Shown piece by piece: positions 34,223 through 44,636 of a DNA stretch of 64,000 bases; within the stretch, counting starts at the first letter, position 1; each line of letters begins with the position of its first letter. Source of the DNA: Wurfbainia villosa (taxonomy: Eukaryota > Streptophyta > Magnoliopsida > Zingiberales > Zingiberaceae); NCBI GenBank assembly GCA_025175895.1, contig CM046004.1, positions 17,905,011 through 17,969,010 of the forward strand, given 5' to 3'. The notes under the pieces were generated by a model, which saw only the letters and a list, made by a program, of their open reading frames with translations, searched no databases and was not told where the DNA came from. A program made the position numbers and the translations under genes.

Positions 34223-35349
34223 CTTTTGCTTCATAGTATTTTGAACCTCACATTCAATGCAAAAGTTGGAGAGCAGGAAGAAATGATGAGGGTCCTATTG
34301 ATCCCAAATTGAAGTCATTCTCAAATTTTAACTACCTTGGTCGACCGAGTAGATCTTATACAAGTAGATACTTAACTGGTCAAGAGTGATGAGCAACCCA
34401 CACATATATTTTACTGAACTGTCTAGAAGTAACGCCGTATTTCGAGTGAGTATATAAATATTATATTATATATTTTATATGTCATAAATTATTGTTCGTG
34501 TTATATTTAATTTTATGGTAGGATTTTCCAAACCCTATATTTTTAGATTTTGGAGTATGAGTTTGATCATTTCTGCGATAAAGAATTTACACTATGGTTC
34601 AAAAAATATGTAAGTAGTCTATGATAATAAATTGGATAAATCTTGACTTTAAGACATACTTATTTAACTTTAGGTTCTTGATAATCATGCTCACATTGAG
34701 CAAGAACTAGTAAAACATTTGTCATGGGGTCCAAACTCAGTGGTGAAAACTTGGTCGATATATTTCATAAATGGATATAATTTTCATACTCAAGAATATG
34801 GAACTGGAAAATCTATAATGAATAGTGGAGTTTATGTTCAGTCATCTAATGATGGAGGTGCAAGGAATGATTTTTATGGCTTGCTAGATGAAATTTTAGA
34901 GGTAGCGTACCCAGGCTCAGATTTGCGAGTTATTTTATTTATGTCTCGTTGGTTTGGCCCTATCAAAGGCATGAGGGTGCATCCACAGTTTAATTTGGTT
35001 GAAATAAATTACAAAAAATTATACAAGAGGTATGAACCATTTGTATTAGCACAACAAGCGATTTAAGTATTTTATGCTTCATATCCTAGTCTGAGATGAG
35101 ACAAAAATGATTGGTGGGTTGTTTGTAAAACAAAAGTATGTAAAAAAAAATTAAGGAATATTGGGAAGACATAGCATATCAACAAGATGAAATTGTCAAT
35201 ACATTTCATATCGAAGAATATAATATTTCAATGTTACGAGATCCCAGCGACGTAGTAATAGCTGTTGATACAAGTGAAATGAATGAGGATGAAGATGAGG
35301 AATTTAATTTAGATTATGACGATGATAATGACGATGATGATATCGAATA
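34223..35349 (+). pseudogene. CACTA TNPD/TNP2-like transposase, C-terminal DUF4216 part
   Basis: Continues the frame from 25262: YFEPHIQCKSW, then intron-like GT-AG gaps at about 34448-34521 and 34611-34674, then DUF4216 (SIYFINGYNFHTQ, LDEILEVAYPG, FMSRWFGPIKG, VHPQFNLVEINY). Tail: DWWVVCKTK and the acidic C-terminus ending at 35349 (EDEDEEFNLDYDDDNDDDD). Stops at about 34232, near 34388 (two adjacent TGA), 35064 (TAA where the family has CAA/CAG Gln) and about 35094 (TGA where it has Arg). Confidence 0.9.
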
Positions 35350-35507
35350 GACGTATGACCAGAATAAAAATCATAATGCGAACTTCAATTTTTAATTATG
35401 GGTAACTTTTATTCAGTACCAATTATGTTTCTATTTACTGTCTAATTCTAAATTTCATATATTTGATATACTAATGAACTGTCTTTTTTATAGGTTATCC
35501 AGTTGCT
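35350..35507 (+). other. Spacer between the two CACTA genes
   Basis: AT-rich, about 160 bp. Probable 3' end of the TNPD gene and 5' leader of the TNPA-like gene. Confidence 0.5.
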
Positions 35508-36980
35508 ATGAATATGGTAATTTTTTTGTATTGTTCATATTATAAATTCAATATGCAAATGTAATTCTTTTTTTTTACTGTCATATTCTTCTAATAATTA
35601 TGATTGTTAGTTTCGACGTAGCGGTCATAGACGGAGTAGTGATGGAAGATCACAGTCTTCCTCTGCTTCAACCCCTGCATAGTCTGATGCTCTTGCAAGA
35701 AATATGGCCTCCACCTCTTCTCCATTTGCAGGATCTTCTAGTTCTCAGCAGATACCACTCATTGAGAGGGAAGATACGAGAGAGTTGATATCTCTGTGCG
35801 GAGATTCGTAAGTACTCAAGTTTTAGATTATCTATGTTTTTAATATGATATGTATTTTTATAAGTATTTAACATGGTTTGTTTTTATTTTATGTTAGATT
35901 TACAAATTATGTACATATTTATTCACGAGGTGAATAAAATAGTGAATAACCATTGGGGCGGAGCTTCTATGACTTATATGAGCATGTCAGAAGAAATAAA
36001 AAGTTTATGGTGGAATGAGTTCAAGGTAAGTTATTTAAATCATTTTGTATATAAAATTATAGTTAATATAATCAATTCAATTTTTCTCTACTGCAGTGGT
36101 TATTTACTTGGGAGGAGAGTAAAACACTAGAGATAACACTAGAGATTAAGAGGATTTTCAAGAAAAAATGTGGCGACCATATCAGAAACATACTCAGTCA
36201 TGCGAAAACCAGAAATAAAAAGCCACACTATATAACCAAGGAGAATTGAAATCAAATTTTTGCATATTGGGGATATGAGGATAGCAAATGGAGGAGTGAG
36301 CAGAATAAGAAAAATCAACATTGTAATTCCGACGCTATGTCTGCTACATATGCGGGAGGCTCAATCAATATCGATGAGCATAGATATCGATTGGTGAGTT
36401 TTTTCAAATTCTAATTTTGTAATCTAATACTCACTAATTTATAAATTATAACAATGTTTGTTTAGGCCCAGGAGATGGGGATTGAGCCATTATTCATAGA
36501 CACTTTCACCCGTACATTTCAAAAGAAAGATAAGACATGGAGTGAGGAGAGAGCTAGAACAATGAAGGTTTGTAATTTAAAAAATTTACATTCTTATGTT
36601 AGTATTTAACTTTTTTTCTTTCAAAACAGGAGAAATATGATGAACTTGCACAGAGAAATTCGAGTGCAAGTGATGATGCGCAGTCGAATCTGAGCCTTCT
36701 GTTAGCAATATCAATTTATGGCTCGAAGCAACTAGAGAGGCGAAAAGTGGAAGAATAATTGGACTCGGTTCTTTAAGTCGAACCTATAAAGCCCTTGGTG
36801 CTTCTTCTTCATCCTCCCCGACAGTAAGAATAGAAATAAATCAATTGATCAAATAGGTTACTCATTTGAGGGAGTTACTAGCGCAAAAGGAAGATGAATT
36901 GAGATAAAGAGAGCAGTAAATAAATGAACAGATGAACGAATTTCGGAGACAATAGATGTTAATTATGCAACATCTTTAAT
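35508..36980 (+). pseudogene. CACTA TNPA/Ptta-like (Transposase_24) gene, multi-exon, broken
   Basis: Candidate ATG at 35508 with GT-AG introns at 35517-35610, 35808-35889 (approximate 3' end), 36026-36096, 36391-36464 (approximate) and 36568-36629. Exons encode a Ser-rich, basic N-terminus (RRSGHRRSSDGRSQ), then the Transposase_24 family region (EQNKKNQ, YAGGSINIDEHRYRL, TFQKKDKTWSEERARTM), and a coiled-coil-like C-terminus. Premature stops include TAG near 35683 where a Gln codon would fit and TGA near 36247. In En/Spm the second protein binds the subterminal repeats and supports excision. Exon edges are by eye. Confidence 0.8.
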
Positions 36981-37289
36981 TAATATCTATTCAAGTTAAC
37001 TTCCTCCTTCCCGATCTGGTCCTCCTCCTTATCCCTGTAATAATAACAATGATGATGTATTTTTTGATGATGTTTGTGGTGACGATGGTGGTTACGTTTG
37101 AATTTATTTGTTGTACTTAAATGTTACTTGACTTATTACATACGATATCTATATATTGTAAGTTATGTTTATGTTTGTTATGTATATATTGATTTGGTAT
37201 TAAAGTTTGATATGTGAATTAGTTTATATTGTTATATGTATTTGTTGTAAAACATAAAAAATAATATAATTTATCATGATATTTTTTTT
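36981..37289. other. AT-rich 3' region of the CACTA TNPA-like gene
   Basis: Acidic codons (DDDVFFDDVCGDDGG-like) near 37030-37095 suggest the end of the TNPA-like frame. Beyond that is AT-rich with no recognisable feature. Confidence 0.45.
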
Positions 37290-38262
37290 ATTTTTCCAGA
37301 TTAACAACGAAAATAAATTTCATCACAGATTTATGACGAAAAATTATTTTTCATCGCAGAATTAACAACGAAAAAAAATTTTATTGCAAAAAATGAAGCA
37401 ACAATCGATTGCCTCATGTGTCCAGTCGACTAGTATACTATCAGTCAAGTGGCCAGTTGACTAAAAAAGATTCTCTGATCAGCTTCTCCACCACCAATCG
37501 AATGATGCCCGCCATCAGTCGACTGATACATGCAAATTTACGACGAAATTTTTTTTTCGTCCAGAAATTGCATCGAAAAACATTTTTGTCGTAGATTATC
37601 TATTATCAGTCGACTGATTTACTGTATTATCTTATAGAATCTTATTTAGCCGACTGTTCACTCGCCAGTCGACTGATTAAAATGATCAGTCCCCTGTTGT
37701 ACTGTTTCACCTTATAGAACCTTTGGTAAGACTTGAATGGCGAGTCGTCGGCGTCGATCGATGATATTCATCGACCGATCGATATGAATATTTTGCAATG
37801 AAAATTTTTTTTCATCACAGATTTAGCGACAAATAGTTATTTTCGTCGCTAAAATTGGTGACGAATAGTTATTTTCGTCACCAAAATTGATGACGAACGG
37901 TTATTTTCGTCGCCAAATTTATTTTCAATGCAGAGTAGTATGTATTAGTTTTTGTGACAAACTATTTTTTCGTCGCAAATTTGGCGACGAACTAATTTTT
38001 CGTCGTAGATTTGGAGACGAACAATGTTTCATCAACAAATTTGGTGACGAATAATTATTTTCATCGCCAAATTTGGCGACGAATAATTATTTTTATCGCC
38101 AAATTTGGCGACTAATTTTGCAACAGAAATTTTATTCGTTGAAATTTTTGCAACGAATTTTTTTTTCATTGCAAAATTTAGCGGCGAATTATTTATAACG
38201 AAAAAAATTCGTTGCAAAAATTTTTTGCAACTAATTAAAATTCGTTGTAAAATTTATCGCAA
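37290..38262. repeat. CACTA right subterminal repeat array
   Basis: Dozens of direct and inverted CGACGAA/TTCGTCGC motifs (for example 37850-37915, 37960-38110 and 38190-38255), mirror image of the left array. It is interrupted at 37396-37790 by sequence containing CAGTCGACTG and CGATCGAT palindromes of the LTR-tract type. Confidence 0.88.
37396..37790. repeat. CAGTCGACTG/CGATCGAT motifs inside the CACTA right end
   Basis: CCAGTCGACT near 37422, CATCAGTCGACTGAT near 37513, ATCAGTCGACTGAT near 37604, CCAGTCGACTGAT near 37662, then TCGATCGATG and CGACCGATCGAT near 37757-37790. Some subterminal motifs (37539-37600) lie between them, so it is an interspersed mixture and not one clean insertion. 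Confidence 0.75.
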
Positions 38263-38273
38263 AATACTACACT

Positions 38274-38282
38274 TTTATAGTG
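38274..38282 (-). repeat. CACTA right terminal inverted repeat
   Basis: TTTATAGTG, exact inverse of 12114-12122, followed by the TTG duplication (38283-38285). Confidence 0.95.
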
Positions 38283-38402
38283 TTGAGACAGTAAATGAAT
38301 ATCCTCGATCCCCATGGTGTGAGATCCGAGATCCTCTGGGTGCATGGGATCTCTTGTGCCCTTATTACTTTCGGATGTTTCTTAAAGTCCTAAGTCAGTG
38401 TT

Positions 38403-38710
38403 TGCTACTTTAGTTTGTTTGTCGATGACCTGGAAGATAAATTGAGGTTTAAAGGACATGTCTAGGAAAACAACTGAGTTGAGACTAATAGATTCGAGTT
38501 TGAAAAAAGAAAGACCAATTGATAATACATCATTATCATATATTCATCGACTAGTCTGCTACTTTAGTCTGTTTGCCGATGACTTGGAAGATAAATTGAG
38601 GTTTAAGAGACATGTCTAGGAAAACAGCTGAGTTGAGACTGATATATTTGAGTTTGGAAAAAGGAAGACCAATTAATAATACATCATTATCATATATTCA
38701 CCAACTAGTC
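38403..38710. repeat. Tandem duplication, 154-bp unit
   Basis: TGCTACTTTAGT... at 38403 and again at 38557. The two units are collinear to about 38710 with scattered substitutions. Confidence 0.9.
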
Positions 38711-39219
38711 TTTTATGTTCATCCATGAAGGGATTAAACATATTAGTGAATATAATGTTAAGCAAAATCTGGGGATTACTTTTGACGAGGAAAGAAGCTT
38801 GATGGATGTAATTAGTTTTGGATCTAGGGTACAACGAGATTTTGTATCATATGATACAATGATGACTACTCAATCATCCTAACAAGTGTATTGAGCAGTT
38901 TTTGTTTGCAAGTGTACTCACAAGTCGCATGACATCCAACTTTGTGTGAAAACCTGGTATGGTGATGTGATTGATCGCATGAGTTGTGATCTAGGGACGA
39001 AAGTATATGCCCACGTGTATAAGTGGGAGATGTTGGTTATGCTCACATTGGGGCATAAGACATGGACCTTCACCTTCTATATAAAAGAAAATTTGCTACG
39101 TGAGCAGAAAGATGGATGCAAGAAGAGGAATAGTGCACGAGTGAAGAGTAGAAAGAAGGGTTTTCTTGTGTGAGTGTTGTGCATGCAGTGAAGTGCAAAG
39201 TACAGTCAAGAGAACATAA

Positions 39220-39421
39220 GGCTGTGTTTGGCAACGCTCTGCGTTTTCCATTTTTTGGAAAATGGAAAATGATTTTTTTTTCATTTTCTAATTTTTCCAA
39301 AAAATACTGCTTTATTTTTTGGAAAACGGAGATGGAAAATGGCAACCAAATGCTATTTTTCTCGTTTTCTGAGAAAATGAAAATAGAAAATTAGAAAATT
39401 CTCCACCAACCAAATACCCTC
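39220..39421. mobile_element. Tourist-like MITE (PIF/Harbinger type), 202 bp
   Basis: Begins GGCTGTGTTTGG and ends CCAAATACCCTC, imperfect inverted ends of the GGxCxTGTTTGG type, with TAA on both sides (39217-39219 and 39422-39424) as target duplication. The body is self-complementary (GGAAAATGGAAAATG / CATTTTC). No coding capacity. A hAT-type MITE would show 8-bp duplications, which are not seen. Confidence 0.7.
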
Positions 39422-39689
39422 TAAATCTCTCATCTCTTGTTGAGAAGAACAAGAGTATAATCGCAATCATCAGGCTAAGAGTTGTGACGTTGTGAAGCTG
39501 TGGTGATAAATCATTGTGATTATCATCATGACTACGAGTTTTGGCAGTTCTACAGCTTTCGAATTTGTTCTACATTTGATGTATAAATTTACAATTCCGC
39601 AAGTATATTTCAGTTACATACATGTAGTTTACAAAAATAATATATTGAATTTTATTTGACCAATCAGTCTAGTTAGATAACTATCGATT

Positions 39690-40800
39690 ATCGTATTTGT
39701 TTGACAATGTCAATTGATTGCAAAAGATTTCTTGTGTGTTGAGAACTACCATTTCGTGGTCATGATGAATCCACAAACTCACTCAATCATGGTAATTTTC
39801 TTGAACTATTAAGATTTCTTACTAACCATAATGAGGATATTAATAGAGTTGCACTGGAAAATGCTCCCTCTAGCCTTAAACTGACATCGCCTAATATTTA
39901 GTAAGATATTATGAGATTCATCGCCTATTTAACCACTAATTTTATTCTTGGAGATCTTGATGATAAATTATTAATTATATTGGTTGATGAGACTTGTGAT
40001 GTATCTGGTAAAGAGCAAATGACAGTTGCTTTATGCTTTTTAGGTATTATACATGTAAGCGACACTACTGCTTTATCACTTAAATCTGCTATTGATTATT
40101 TGTTATGCCAACATAGGTTATCTATATCTAATTTACAAGGGAAAAGATATGATGAAGCTAGCAATATAAGAGAAGAATTCAATGGCTTAAAAAACTTAAT
40201 TATGATGGGGAAGAAGTTTGCATACTATATTCATTGTTTTACTCATCAACTGTAATTTACACTTGTAGTTATTGTTAAAAATCAAATGAAAGTTTTTACT
40301 TTTTTTGATGTGGTTGCACAGTTGAATTGTTAGAGCATCATACAAACGAAGATATATACTTCGTGAGAAATAATTTATAAAAGTTATTGAAGGGATTTAC
40401 AATGGTGATATTTTTACTGGACGAGATATGAATCAAGAAAAAACATTGAAAAGAGCTAGATCAAGTACATGTTGTGTTCAAATTATAATATATTATTGAG
40501 TTTTATATTCTTGTATTCTTCAATTATTGATGTCCTTTTAATTGTTGAAGAGGGAAAAAAATCACAAACAAAGGATGCAAGCAAATAATTTATTAGAATT
40601 GATCGGAAAAATATGAATTTATATTTTAGATGCACTTGAAATCATGATGAAATATTGAAGGAAGGATAATTCTTTACTATGGTCGATTTGAAACTTTTTA
40701 TAAATTAATGGATTTAGAATTTCAACAGTTGAATATTCATTTTAACGAGGTAAACACAGAGTTATTGTTATGTATGACTTATTTTGATCCATCATATTCA
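39690..40800 (+). pseudogene. hAT-family transposase relic (DUF4371/TTF-type)
   Basis: Pieces in order: NHGNFLELLRFLTNHNEDINR and NAPSSLKLTSPNI near 39795-39890 (start of DUF4371); an open run 39911-40252 with LIILVDETCDVSGKEQM, GIIHVSDTTALSLKSAID, GKRYDEASNIREEFNGLK and YYIHCFTHQL; then, past a stop, FFDVVAQLN, YSSIIDVLL and ELLLCMTYFDPS near 40765. The family is the zinc-finger MYM/TTF-type hAT transposase common in plants. Numerous stops and frameshifts mean no functional product. No terminal repeats found. Confidence 0.85.
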
Positions 40801-42744
40801 TTTCTATTTATAATAAAAAAAATATTTTAATTTATTCAATTTTATTCATTCGATTTCTCTTCAATAATGTATCTTGAACATCAATTAAATATTTTTATTT
40901 TTTTACATGCGAAGTAGCAAAATGTACATAACGCAGAAAATTCAAAGATGATCAAAAGAAGTGAAAAATAACTAGGGATGAAATTCTTCTCCTAAAGTAA
41001 AACATTATGATTATATAAAGAAAGAGCTTGCTGGTGCATAGATATCCCCGCCAATTCCACTGTAGCAAAAACCATATTTTTGTTGAAAAATAAGGGATGT
41101 CTTAGAATGAATTAACTTGTATACTTTGATTGATGTATATGCACGTGTTCGAGATTGTGAAAGGGTGGTTCCTACGGGAAAAGCGCGTTGATTAGAGAGC
41201 GGTGTGATGTTTATAGAATTGATATGGATCAATTTCGGAGGAAGATTTAAAATTTTTCTTTGGATTCAGATGATTCCTCACTATCTTTGATCAACACGTC
41301 AAGATTTAAAGGGTCTCTGTAATTTATCTCTCTTATAATGATCATGAAACAGACCGTTGAAGATTGTTAAATTGACAATTCTAATTTTTTATAGATAGAT
41401 TATAGAAGAGTGAAATCCAGATTCCCTCTAAGCTCCAGGTTCTTTGAAGCTAAAGACCTGGCTCGAACCTTAGGAGGAGGGCCGAAGCTAAGTTCTTTAA
41501 TTTGGACTTAATGACCAATAATATTCGAACGATAGAATAATTTCTCAAATGTTATGAACATAATTTTCATAGATAATTTTTAATCTCACTTTTATAAATA
41601 TCAAGCTATCTTAGTGTTTATGGAGGAGCGGGAATCTTTATTTTGTTTTTGTATCTTTTTTTTTTTCATTCTTTTTGGGCATTCCACTCCACATATTGAG
41701 CTAAGACTCCCACCTGAGCATCATTAATTTAATTAAATATGTACCTAAGTATTATAAAAATGTAAATATTTGATCCATTCTCAGTACCTAGCTTTGGTAC
41801 AACATTGAATTTAAATTTATTTATTTATTTATTTATTTCTTCTCTATGGTAAAATATGATGTGCTCACTCCAATCGTTTTTTTATTGTCAGTCTCAAAAG
41901 GATAAATTATGAGAGACATTTATCACACAATTAAATGAGAGAAGATAAATTACGAATGATATTTTTTATCCAATTAAGAACTAATACAATAGAAAAATAT
42001 ACATTACGAAAAACTTTAAAAATTTTAGAAATTGACTTTTATAAGATAACTTTACTATCCGTACTAATCACTTGATCCTCTTGTGAGGCTTATATTTTTC
42101 TTCCTTGTATGGATGGTTAGGTATCAAATAAAATATAAACAAAATCAAATGAGAATTGAATAAATCTAAGACAGTGAAAAAGACAGTTGAATTAATTTAC
42201 ATAACCATATAAAAATGGTTAATTTATCTCCATTGATAATTTAGAGTGGCTAAAAGGTTTTTTTTTATGATTATTTTAATAAATATTCTTATTTTTTAAA
42301 TTTATTTTCATTAGACAACATATATATTAAAAATTTATAGGTCTTACTAATATGAAAAAGGCAAATGATGTCCTTAGTAGTTTTTTGAAATTTAACATGG
42401 ATATTTCCATTCCACGGTAGTTTAGTTCAATCGACCTCAAAGAGATGTTGTGGGAAAACTAAAGAACCCTTTTTGTTAGGATTAATGGAGCTCATCAATT
42501 TAAATTTTCCTTAAATACCATTTAAAATCTTCGAAAGTCTGGTTGAGTATCATTAATTTAAATTTAGTTAAAATATGGAATTGAGTGTATCCTTATTCAG
42601 AAAATATTTAGATTGATTTTCTATCATTTTCTTAAATTTTTAATTTAATTTAATTTAATTTATTTTTCATATTCAAATACCATTTTAAAAAGGTAAATAG
42701 CGTTTAAAAATATTGAATGAAAAATTGGAAAGTTGTTAAAGAAT
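40801..42744. other. AT-rich intergenic DNA
   Basis: No gene or transposon recognised. It includes a TTTA tetranucleotide run at about 41816-41838 and TTTAATTTAATT near 42638-42662. Confidence 0.6.
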
Positions 42745-42761
42745 TTATATATATATATATA
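42745..42761. repeat. (TA)n left of the GC tract
   Basis: Short TA run at the left boundary of the GC-rich block. Confidence 0.9.
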
Positions 42762-43426
42762 GTATCCTGATATCCTGCGCGACTCCTCCCTACGCGCCCG
42801 ATGCGTAACAACGTTCAATGCTTCGATCTTCCGCGCATTCCCTGCGTCCGACTTCGCCGCGTTCCAGCCGTCGCCCCGCCGCCGTCCGTCCGGCCGTCCG
42901 CCGGGCCGAGCGCGATCGGCCAGCGCCACTCGCCGTGAGGCCGTGAAGTTCTCGGCCGGTTAGCGGCCGAATCCGCTAATCGGCCGGATTCCTAAATCGC
43001 GGCCGTGATGCGCGACCCGCCGGCCGCGATCGGGCCGGATTCGCAACCGAATCGGCCGGATCCGGCCCGAATCGGGCCGGCCGACGCGTCCGTCCGGCCA
43101 CAATCGCCTGGCCGCCCGGTCGGCCGATCGCCGAATCGCGGCCGATTCGGCCGCCGGTCTGGCGGCCGATCGACGGATCGACGGCCCGGCGGAATCGCCG
43201 GAGCGAGCGGCCGATTGCCGGCAATGATCGGCCGATTGCCCATTGGATTCGGCCGCATGGTCGGCCGGAATCGGCCGATCGCGATCGATCGGCCGCCGAT
43301 GATCGAGCCCGATTTGGCCGGTCGGTGATTTGGCCGAATCGTGGCCGGCGCGCGCCGGACGGGCCGGCGTCGGTACGTCGATCCGTCCGGCCGGATCGGC
43401 CGCAGGATCGGCCGGAATCCGACCCG

Positions 43427-43427
<1 letters not shown>
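42762..43427. repeat. Extremely GC-rich palindromic tract built on CGGCCGAT / GGCCGGAT
   Basis: About 665 bp of which the inner part (about 42890-43427) consists almost wholly of CGGCCG, GGCCGGATC, CGATCGG and AATCGGCCG permutations, so both strands read alike and open frames appear on both strands. It is bounded by TA microsatellites. There is no domain and no sign of a transposon, and it lies about 370 bp upstream of the trihelix gene start codon. Confidence 0.85.

Positions 43428-43462
<35 letters not shown>
43428..43462. repeat. (TA)n right of the GC tract
   Basis: 35 bp of TA dinucleotides at the right boundary of the GC-rich block. Confidence 0.95.
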
Positions 43463-43466
<4 letters not shown>

Positions 43467-43796
43467 GAAATCCCGGAAAGATAATCCACGTCACGTGCGA
43501 GCGCCGAAGCACCCCTTCCCTCTTCACGATGTCGCCGACTCCGCCGCCGCCACCGCCACCTTCCTACGCCCTCCCTCCTCCATCTCGACCGGACCGGTTC
43601 GGTCTAAATTACCTAATCGAGTCGGATCGAACCCGCCTCCACCACCAGCCCACCCAATCCTTATCCCCACCACCGCCACCACCACTCAACCACCACGCTA
43701 CGCCACGGCACCACCCATCCCCGTCGCCCCCTTCCCCCCTTCTTCCTTTCCCTCAAGACCCGTACCCTAATTTTCCCTTCGCATTTTCCAAACCCC
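43463..43796 (+). promoter_or_regulatory. 5' flank of the trihelix gene
   Basis: C-rich leader with CCACCGCCACC and CACCACCACT repeats, typical of a GC-rich plant promoter/5' UTR. CACGTCACGTGCG near 43489-43500 contains a perfect G-box (CACGTG). No upstream ATG with a long frame competes convincingly; an ATG at 43529 opens a different frame and is judged leader. Confidence 0.5.
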
Positions 43797-44636
43797 ATGG
43801 CCGCTACCGTTGGATCGCTGGAGCGTTGGGCCGGTCCCCCGCCGCTGCCTCCGTCGCGGAAGTCTGCCCCTGGCCAGCCCTGGTCCGACATCGAGACTGC
43901 CCGCCTGATCGATGCCTACGAGGAGCGGTGGTACGCCCTGAAGCGCGGCCAGCTCAGGGCCCAACAGTGGGAGGAAGTCGCCGCCGCCGTCGCCGCCAGA
44001 TGCGGTCTGGAGGAGCCCTCGAAGACCGGCACCCAGTGCCGCCACAAGGTCGAGAAGCTTCGCAAGCGGTACCGCGCGGAGCAGCAACGTCCCGTCGCCT
44101 CCGCCTGGCCCTTCTTCAGTCGCATGGACCGAATGGACCGCGGCCCCCTCCCCATTTCTGTACGCCCACCGGCGACAGCACGTTCTCTCGATGTGCCCAC
44201 CACCGACGAGGACGATGACGACGAGGAGGAAGAGGAGGACGACGAGAGAATTGGAAGCAACGTTCGAAGTATTAATGGGATCCTTCGGGAGCCCCACTGG
44301 GGCCCTTCTAGGTTTTCCAAGAATCATGTTCCTCCGAAAAGGAGACATTTTGAAGTTGAAGAAGAGGAAGGTGAGGAATCCGATGAGGAAGAATCAGAAG
44401 ATGAGGCTGTGGGTAGTGGTGCAAAGATAATGGCGCAGTTGGCTGCTGTCGTGAGAGGGTTCAGTGATGGCTTGATGAGGATTGAGAAGCGAAGAATGAA
44501 ATTGATGCGGGAGCTAGAAAGAGATTGGATGGAGATGGAAAGAAAGAAGGCTGATGTGATAAGGGAGTCACAGCAGTGCCTCTTAGACATGATTGCTGAT
44601 GCTTTCCCTTCCGCCAAGAAAGCCAAGAAGTCATAG
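43797..44636 (+). CDS. Trihelix transcription factor, SIP1/ENAP-like clade
   Basis: Intron-less 279-codon gene. Residues about 28-97 form a Myb/SANT-like trihelix DNA-binding domain: W29 (QPWSDIETARLIDAYEERW), W58 (QQWEEVAAAVAAR) and the third helix with TQCRHKVEKLRKRYRAE. The following AWPFFSRMDRM is the conserved hydrophobic stretch after the domain in the SIP1/ASIL/ENAP group. Then come an acidic run (about 139-152), a second acidic patch (about 192-208) and a C-terminal coiled coil (RIEKRRMKLMRELERDWMEMERKK) that serves dimerisation in this clade, ending in a basic KKAKKS tail. It probably acts in the nucleus as a GT-element repressor or co-regulator. The ATG at 43797 fits the family length. 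It is an intact host gene and its target genes are unknown. Confidence 0.9.
   Translation: MAATVGSLERWAGPPPLPPSRKSAPGQPWSDIETARLIDAYEERWYALKRGQLRAQQWEEVAAAVAARCGLEEPSKTGTQCRHKVEKLRKRYRAEQQRPVASAWPFFSRMDRMDRGPLPISVRPPATARSLDVPTTDEDDDDEEEEEDDERIGSNVRSINGILREPHWGPSRFSKNHVPPKRRHFEVEEEEGEESDEEESEDEAVGSGAKIMAQLAAVVRGFSDGLMRIEKRRMKLMRELERDWMEMERKKADVIRESQQCLLDMIADAFPSAKKAKKS

Larger units (their letters stand above)
12114..38282 (+). mobile_element. CACTA (En/Spm-type) DNA transposon with three nested LTR-type insertions
   Basis: Ends are CACTATAAA (12114) and TTTATAGTG (38274-38282), perfect 9-bp inverted repeats with the family-defining CACTA start, flanked by TTG on both sides (12111-12113 and 38283-38285), the 3-bp duplication expected for CACTA. 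Both ends carry dense subterminal repeats of the TTTGCGACGAA type. Inside are a TNPD/TNP2-like transposase gene (about 15955-35349, split by elements B and C) and a TNPA/Ptta-like gene (about 35508-36980), the classic two-gene layout. It spans 26.2 kb, of which about 18 kb is younger insertions. Both genes carry stops, so it is immobile on its own. Confidence 0.95.
38283..39640 (+). repeat. 3' flank and probable 3' LTR of the old Copia element
   Basis: Resumes the sequence interrupted by the CACTA. The stretch 38930-39640 looks LTR-like: a CTATATAAAAG TATA box at about 39078, a leader with no ORF, a MITE insertion at 39220-39421, and an R-U5-like tail. Exact LTR limits and a partner LTR were not found, so the call is tentative. 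Confidence 0.5.

Noticed and set aside
42976..43527. Long open frames on both strands across the GC-rich palindromic block
   Set aside because: The sequence is near-identical on both strands and low in complexity, so frames are open by composition. The products are Arg/Pro/Gly-rich with no domain.
43529..44218. Upstream 229-codon frame overlapping the trihelix gene
   Set aside because: It is out of frame with a clear trihelix domain. The proline-rich start reflects the C-rich leader and the rest is a shadow of the real gene.
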